A stretch of 16,919 nucleotides of DNA, from contig CACXFF010000362.1 in the NCBI GenBank assembly GCA_902766805.1, positions 1 to 16,919 on the forward strand, in the 5' to 3' direction. Made by a program: the position numbers and the translations under genes. Numbering within the stretch: position 1 is the first letter of the stretch; each line of letters begins with the position of its first letter. A model generated the notes under the pieces. The model had not been told where the DNA came from and did no database searches. It was given only the letters and a program-made list of their open reading frames with translations. Below are positions 14,407 through 16,919 of the stretch, in pieces. The stretch is from an uncultured Coriobacteriaceae bacterium. Its GTDB lineage: Bacteria; Actinomycetota; Coriobacteriia; Coriobacteriales; Atopobiaceae.

Positions 14407-14949
14407 GTGGCGGAGTTTGATTTCGAGAAGTACATCGTGGACGTAGTTGACTACCCAAAGCCTGGTGTGGTCTTCAAGGATATTACGCCGATCCTGGCCT
14501 CTCCCGAAGCCCTCTCTGCGGCGGTTGATGCCATGGCGGAGCACTTCGCAGACTCCGGCGTGACGAAGATTGTGGGCGCCGAGGCGCGCGGCTTCATCTT
14601 CGGGGCCGTCTTGGCCTACAAGATGGGTGTGGGCTTCGTGCCAGCACGCAAGCCTGGCAAGCTTCCGCGCAAGACCTTTGGCGTGGACTATGTGGACGAG
14701 TACGCGACGAATCGCGTGGAGATGCACATCGATTCGCTCAGCCCGTCCGACAAGGTCCTCATCGTGGACGACCTGATCGCTACAGGCGGCACGGCACGTG
14801 CCTGCTCGCGCCTCGTGAAGCACTTCGGCGCCGAGGTGATCGGCTACGCGTTCCTGCTCGAGCTGTCCTTCTTCCACCCGCGCGACATCATTGCGGCTCA
14901 GGACGGAGACGTCGATATCTACTCGCTCGTGACGGTGAACAGCAAGTAG
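14407..14949 (+). CDS. apt: Adenine phosphoribosyltransferase
   Basis: A 180-residue cytosolic enzyme that makes AMP from adenine and PRPP in purine salvage. The length is normal for the family. The sequence is typical throughout: DYPKPGVVFKDITPIL near the N-terminus, GAEARGFIFGAVLAYKMGVGFVPARKPGKLP in the middle (adenine and PRPP contacts) and the PRPP-binding loop VDDLIATGGTARA (about residues 120-132). The start is GTG at 14407, supported by AGAAAGGA six bases before it. In many bacteria apt lies near the stringent-response gene rel; here its neighbours are the MerR regulator and a ClC transporter. A strong hairpin follows. Confidence 0.96.
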   Translation: MAEFDFEKYIVDVVDYPKPGVVFKDITPILASPEALSAAVDAMAEHFADSGVTKIVGAEARGFIFGAVLAYKMGVGFVPARKPGKLPRKTFGVDYVDEYATNRVEMHIDSLSPSDKVLIVDDLIATGGTARACSRLVKHFGAEVIGYAFLLELSFFHPRDIIAAQDGDVDIYSLVTVNSK

Positions 14950-14975
14950 TTTCCGCACGACAGCGCGCAACGCAA

Positions 14976-15005
14976 CCGTGGGGCGGCCGAGAGGTCGCCC
15001 CACGG
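14976..15005 (+). terminator. 13-bp hairpin with GAGA tetraloop after apt
   Basis: CCGTGGGGCG (14976-14985) and CGCCCCACGG (14996-15005) are perfect reverse complements. Inside, one G-U and two C-G pairs extend the stem to a GAGA loop, a stable GNRA type. It begins 27 bases after the apt stop and lies 49 bases before the preferred start of the ClC gene. No T-tract follows. Confidence 0.7.
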
Positions 15006-15053
15006 CACTGCTGAGGCCTCGTGCGTGCGGAGCACGGAGGGGGGAGAGGCGAA

Positions 15054-16655
15054 GTGATCCATCCTGTCGCCAGGCGCCTTTCGAGACGCTTTCAGATCGT
15101 GATGCTGCTCGATGGGCTGCTGGTGGGCTGCGCTACGGGCCTCGTCATCACCTGTTACCGTTTGGCCCTCACCTGGGCGGAGGCCACGCTGCGTGCGGCC
15201 ATCGCGTGGTCCCAGGGCAATCCGTTGCGCATGGGGCTGTGGGCCCTCGTGGTGTTGGGCCTGCTTGTGACGGTAACGCTGCTCGTGTGGCGCATACCTT
15301 CAATCTCAGGCTCAGGTATACCTCAGGTTGAGGCTGAGCTTGAAGGTAAGTATGAGCAACCTTGGCAGACGACGCTCGTGGGCAAGTTCTTCGTGGGCAC
15401 CTGCACGACGCTCAGCGGACTGTCGCTGGGCAGGGAAGGACCCTCCATCCAGCTTGGCGGCATGGCGGGCAAAGGCATCGCGCGTGGCCTGCGCAAGCCC
15501 AAGGACGAGGAGCACATCCTCATTACCTGCGGTGCTGCCGCGGGCATGGCGGCGGCCTTCCATGCGCCGCTCACCGGTGTGATGTTCGCCATTGAGGAGA
15601 TCCACAAGACCTTCTCCGCGCCGCTTGTCATTGCCGTGATGGGTTCGTGCATCGGTGCGGACTTTGTATCTTCGCAGGTATTGGGCATGAAGCCCGTGGT
15701 GACCATCGCCATCTACGATCAGCTCCCGCACGGGGCATACCCGTATGTCCTGCTCCTGGCGGTGCTGTTGGGCCTTTTGGGCGCCGCACACAACGCGGGG
15801 ATGTTCGCGCTGCAGGACCTGATGGCACGCCTCGGCGGCAAGACGAACCTGCGCCGCTACGCCATCGCGTTTGGCGCGGCGCTCGTGCTGTCCTACGTCG
15901 CGCCCAAGCTGCTCTGTGGCGGGGAAGCGATCCTTGAGCCGCTGGAGAACATCGACATCCTCTCGCTGGGCACCCTGCTCGGCCTGCTTGTCGCCAAATA
16001 TGCGTTCACGGCCCTCTGCTTTGGCAGCGGGGCGCCGGGCGGCACGCTCTTCCCGCTGGTGGTGCTCGGCGGTATCGCCGGCTGTGCTTTTGGCGTCGTG
16101 GTGGTGAACTCCTTTGGTCTCAGCCAGATGTACCTGGCGAACTTCGCCATGTTGGGCGTCTGCGGCCTCTTCGCATCGGTCGTGCGTTCACCTGTGACGG
16201 CAGTCATCTTGGTTTTTGAACTGACGGGGAGCTTCGAGGCATTCCTGTCGCTGTCCATCGTGTCCATCTGCTCGTATCTGGTGGCCAATGTCACGCGTGT
16301 CGAGCCGTTCTATGAGCGCCTGCTCGCGTCGCTGGTGGCCAAAAGCGCTGGCGAAGAGACAAATGAGCAGGTAGACGCGTTGGAAGGGCGTCAAATCCTG
16401 CATGGTCACGTCGTGGAGATCGGCTCCGAGCTCGCCGGCAAGGCCATCAGCGCGGTGGTCTGGCCGCAGGATGCGCTCGTGGTGAGCATACGGCGTGACG
16501 GCAAGGCCATAACGCCTACGGGAGACACGGTGCTCGAGCCGTTCGATTTGATCACGGTGATCATGGACGTGGCGCACGAGGCGGATGACGAGGCGTGGCT
16601 GAGGGCGCAGTGCGAGACCGTTACGGGCTACGTCGAAGACACGCGTGGCGTCTAG
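15054..16655 (+). CDS. ClC-family chloride channel/transporter with C-terminal RCK_C (TrkA-C-like) domain
   Basis: A 533-residue membrane protein. The ClC chloride-binding motifs are in place: GSGIP (Ser87), GREGP with gating Glu128, GSGAPGGTLFP (324-334) and a late Tyr (Y420 in PFYERL) that may match the central tyrosine. FAIEEIH puts Glu182 where the internal proton glutamate of E. coli ClC-ec1 lies, so a chloride/proton antiporter is more likely than a channel. Residues about 440-530 (GHVVEIGSELAGKAISAVVWPQDALVVSI...) are a TrkA-C/RCK_C-like cytoplasmic domain, which in other transporters binds small ligands. GTG at 15054 is preferred: GGGGAGAGG precedes it by about four bases, whereas the in-frame GTG at 15021 has no clear site. 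A hairpin upstream suggests its own promoter, though none is obvious in the short gap. Confidence 0.92.
   Translation: MIHPVARRLSRRFQIVMLLDGLLVGCATGLVITCYRLALTWAEATLRAAIAWSQGNPLRMGLWALVVLGLLVTVTLLVWRIPSISGSGIPQVEAELEGKYEQPWQTTLVGKFFVGTCTTLSGLSLGREGPSIQLGGMAGKGIARGLRKPKDEEHILITCGAAAGMAAAFHAPLTGVMFAIEEIHKTFSAPLVIAVMGSCIGADFVSSQVLGMKPVVTIAIYDQLPHGAYPYVLLLAVLLGLLGAAHNAGMFALQDLMARLGGKTNLRRYAIAFGAALVLSYVAPKLLCGGEAILEPLENIDILSLGTLLGLLVAKYAFTALCFGSGAPGGTLFPLVVLGGIAGCAFGVVVVNSFGLSQMYLANFAMLGVCGLFASVVRSPVTAVILVFELTGSFEAFLSLSIVSICSYLVANVTRVEPFYERLLASLVAKSAGEETNEQVDALEGRQILHGHVVEIGSELAGKAISAVVWPQDALVVSIRRDGKAITPTGDTVLEPFDLITVIMDVAHEADDEAWLRAQCETVTGYVEDTRGV
15296..15347 (+). repeat. Imperfect 52-base inverted repeat inside the ClC gene
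   Basis: ACCTTCAA (15296-15303) and TTGAAGGT (15340-15347) are exact reverse complements. Inside them CTCAG (15305-15309) pairs with CTGAG (15334-15338), and CTCA (15311-15314) with TGAG (15328-15332 region), separated by single mismatches, so 17 or more pairs can form around a loop of about 12 bases. CTCAGG occurs three times (15305, 15311, 15322). The segment encodes the chloride-binding GSGIPQ motif, and its codons (GGT, ATA, CCT, GTT, GCT, CTT, GAA) are A/T-ending, unlike the surrounding gene. Confidence 0.7.
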
Positions 16656-16673
16656 AGGGATGTCGGAGCTTTG

Positions 16674-16722
16674 GCGCGGCGTACCGGTGGAACGTGGGGG
16701 CTTGTGCGCGGCGTGCCGGTGG
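16674..16722 (+). repeat. Short direct repeat after the ClC gene
   Basis: GCGCGGCGTACCGGTGG at 16674-16690 recurs at 16706-16722 with a single change (A to G), a period of 32 bases. A shorter related piece, GCGCGGTG, follows at about 16727. It lies in the non-coding end of the window. Its role, if any, is unknown. Confidence 0.6.
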
Positions 16723-16874
16723 GGCTGCGCGGTGCTTGTCGTGCGGGATGGCCTTCGGGGAAGTCTAGTTTGCAGGCGAGTTGCGCTGCGGATTTCTCTA
16801 CTTTACATAACACATATTATCAACCATTTTTAGAAGCGTTGCGACCTGCGCGCGCGTTGTCGGCTGATGGCCCT

Positions 16875-16906
16875 CGGCCCTCAGGTGACGAGAGACGGGC
16901 CGTTTT
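16875..16906 (+). terminator. Candidate intrinsic terminator with T4
   Basis: A six-pair G-C stem (CGGCCC at 16875-16880, GGGCCG at 16897-16902) with a 16-base loop is followed directly by four T. It is 220 bases past the ClC stop. It is one of the few hairpins in the window followed directly by a T-run. Confidence 0.45.
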
Positions 16907-16919
16907 GGGGTTCTTGCTG

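Larger units (their letters stand above)
16656..16919. other. Gene-free right edge with AT-rich island and hairpin
   Basis: No convincing gene is seen here. After the direct repeat, bases about 16790-16835 are strikingly AT-rich in a GC-rich setting and include TATTAT (16815-16820), a good -10 match without a good -35 box. CGGCCC (16875-16880) and GGGCCG (16897-16902) can pair and are followed by TTTT (16903-16906), a plausible intrinsic terminator on the plus strand. These could belong to a gene beyond the edge, end the ClC transcript, or bound a short RNA of about 80 bases. Confidence 0.4.

Noticed and set aside
15296..15347. Inverted repeat in the ClC gene as a terminator or insertion scar
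   Set aside because: It has no T-tract and the reading frame through it encodes a correctly placed, conserved ClC motif, so it is not a gene-ending or disrupting element. It is kept as a finding for other reasons.
16645..16833. Possible 62-residue protein after the ClC gene
   Set aside because: It overlaps the ClC stop, has no properly spaced ribosome-binding site, spans the direct repeat and the AT-rich island, and its product looks random.

Overview
The window looks like ordinary chromosome from a high-GC Gram-positive bacterium, most probably an actinobacterium of the class Coriobacteriia (Olsenella/Atopobium/Collinsella-like). This is inferred from GC-rich codon use, a secreted protein with aromatic cell-wall-binding repeats, a GAF-fused MacB-type transporter, and an FHA gene followed directly by a MerR gene, an order known from garA-Rv1828 in Mycobacterium and odhI-ftsR in Corynebacterium. 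Species cannot be fixed from the sequence alone. I see no rRNA, tRNA, CRISPR array, insertion sequence or phage gene.

Layout. 2-1798 (+): secreted protein with six 20-residue wall-binding repeats at its C-terminus. It converges on 1930-4629 (-), a membrane SpoIIE-type phosphatase fused to a HAMP segment and an RsbW-like ATPase; a GC-rich hairpin lies between them. 4731-5765 (-): unrecognised soluble protein. A gene-free stretch of about 300 bases separates it from the divergent pair 6064-7284 and 7295-10474 (+), a GAF-ABC ATPase and its FtsX/MacB-type permease with a large extracytoplasmic coiled coil, closed by a perfect 11-bp hairpin. 10633-11325 (+): CDP-alcohol phosphatidyltransferase. 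11459-12667 and 12677-13051 (+): a MalY/PatB C-S lyase followed after 9 bases by a RidA-family protein. 13131-13568 and 13574-14350 (+): FHA protein and MerR regulator. 14407-14949 (+): adenine phosphoribosyltransferase, followed by a 13-bp hairpin with a GAGA loop. 15054-16655 (+): ClC chloride transporter with a C-terminal RCK_C/TrkA-C-like domain. The right edge holds a short direct repeat, an AT-rich island and a hairpin.

How the genes fit together. Three gene pairs have evident functional logic: ATPase plus permease; PLP lyase plus RidA, where the lyase makes the reactive enamine that RidA-type proteins remove; and FHA switch plus MerR regulator. The phosphatase/ATPase fusion would control a sigma factor or another regulator through an anti-anti-sigma protein not encoded here. 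The points most worth checking are the GAF sensor fused to the ABC ATPase, a long imperfect inverted repeat with unusual codons over the selectivity motif of the ClC gene, active-site changes in the RidA protein, and the unrecognised gene at 4731-5765. Nothing here is clearly a new defence or mobile system.
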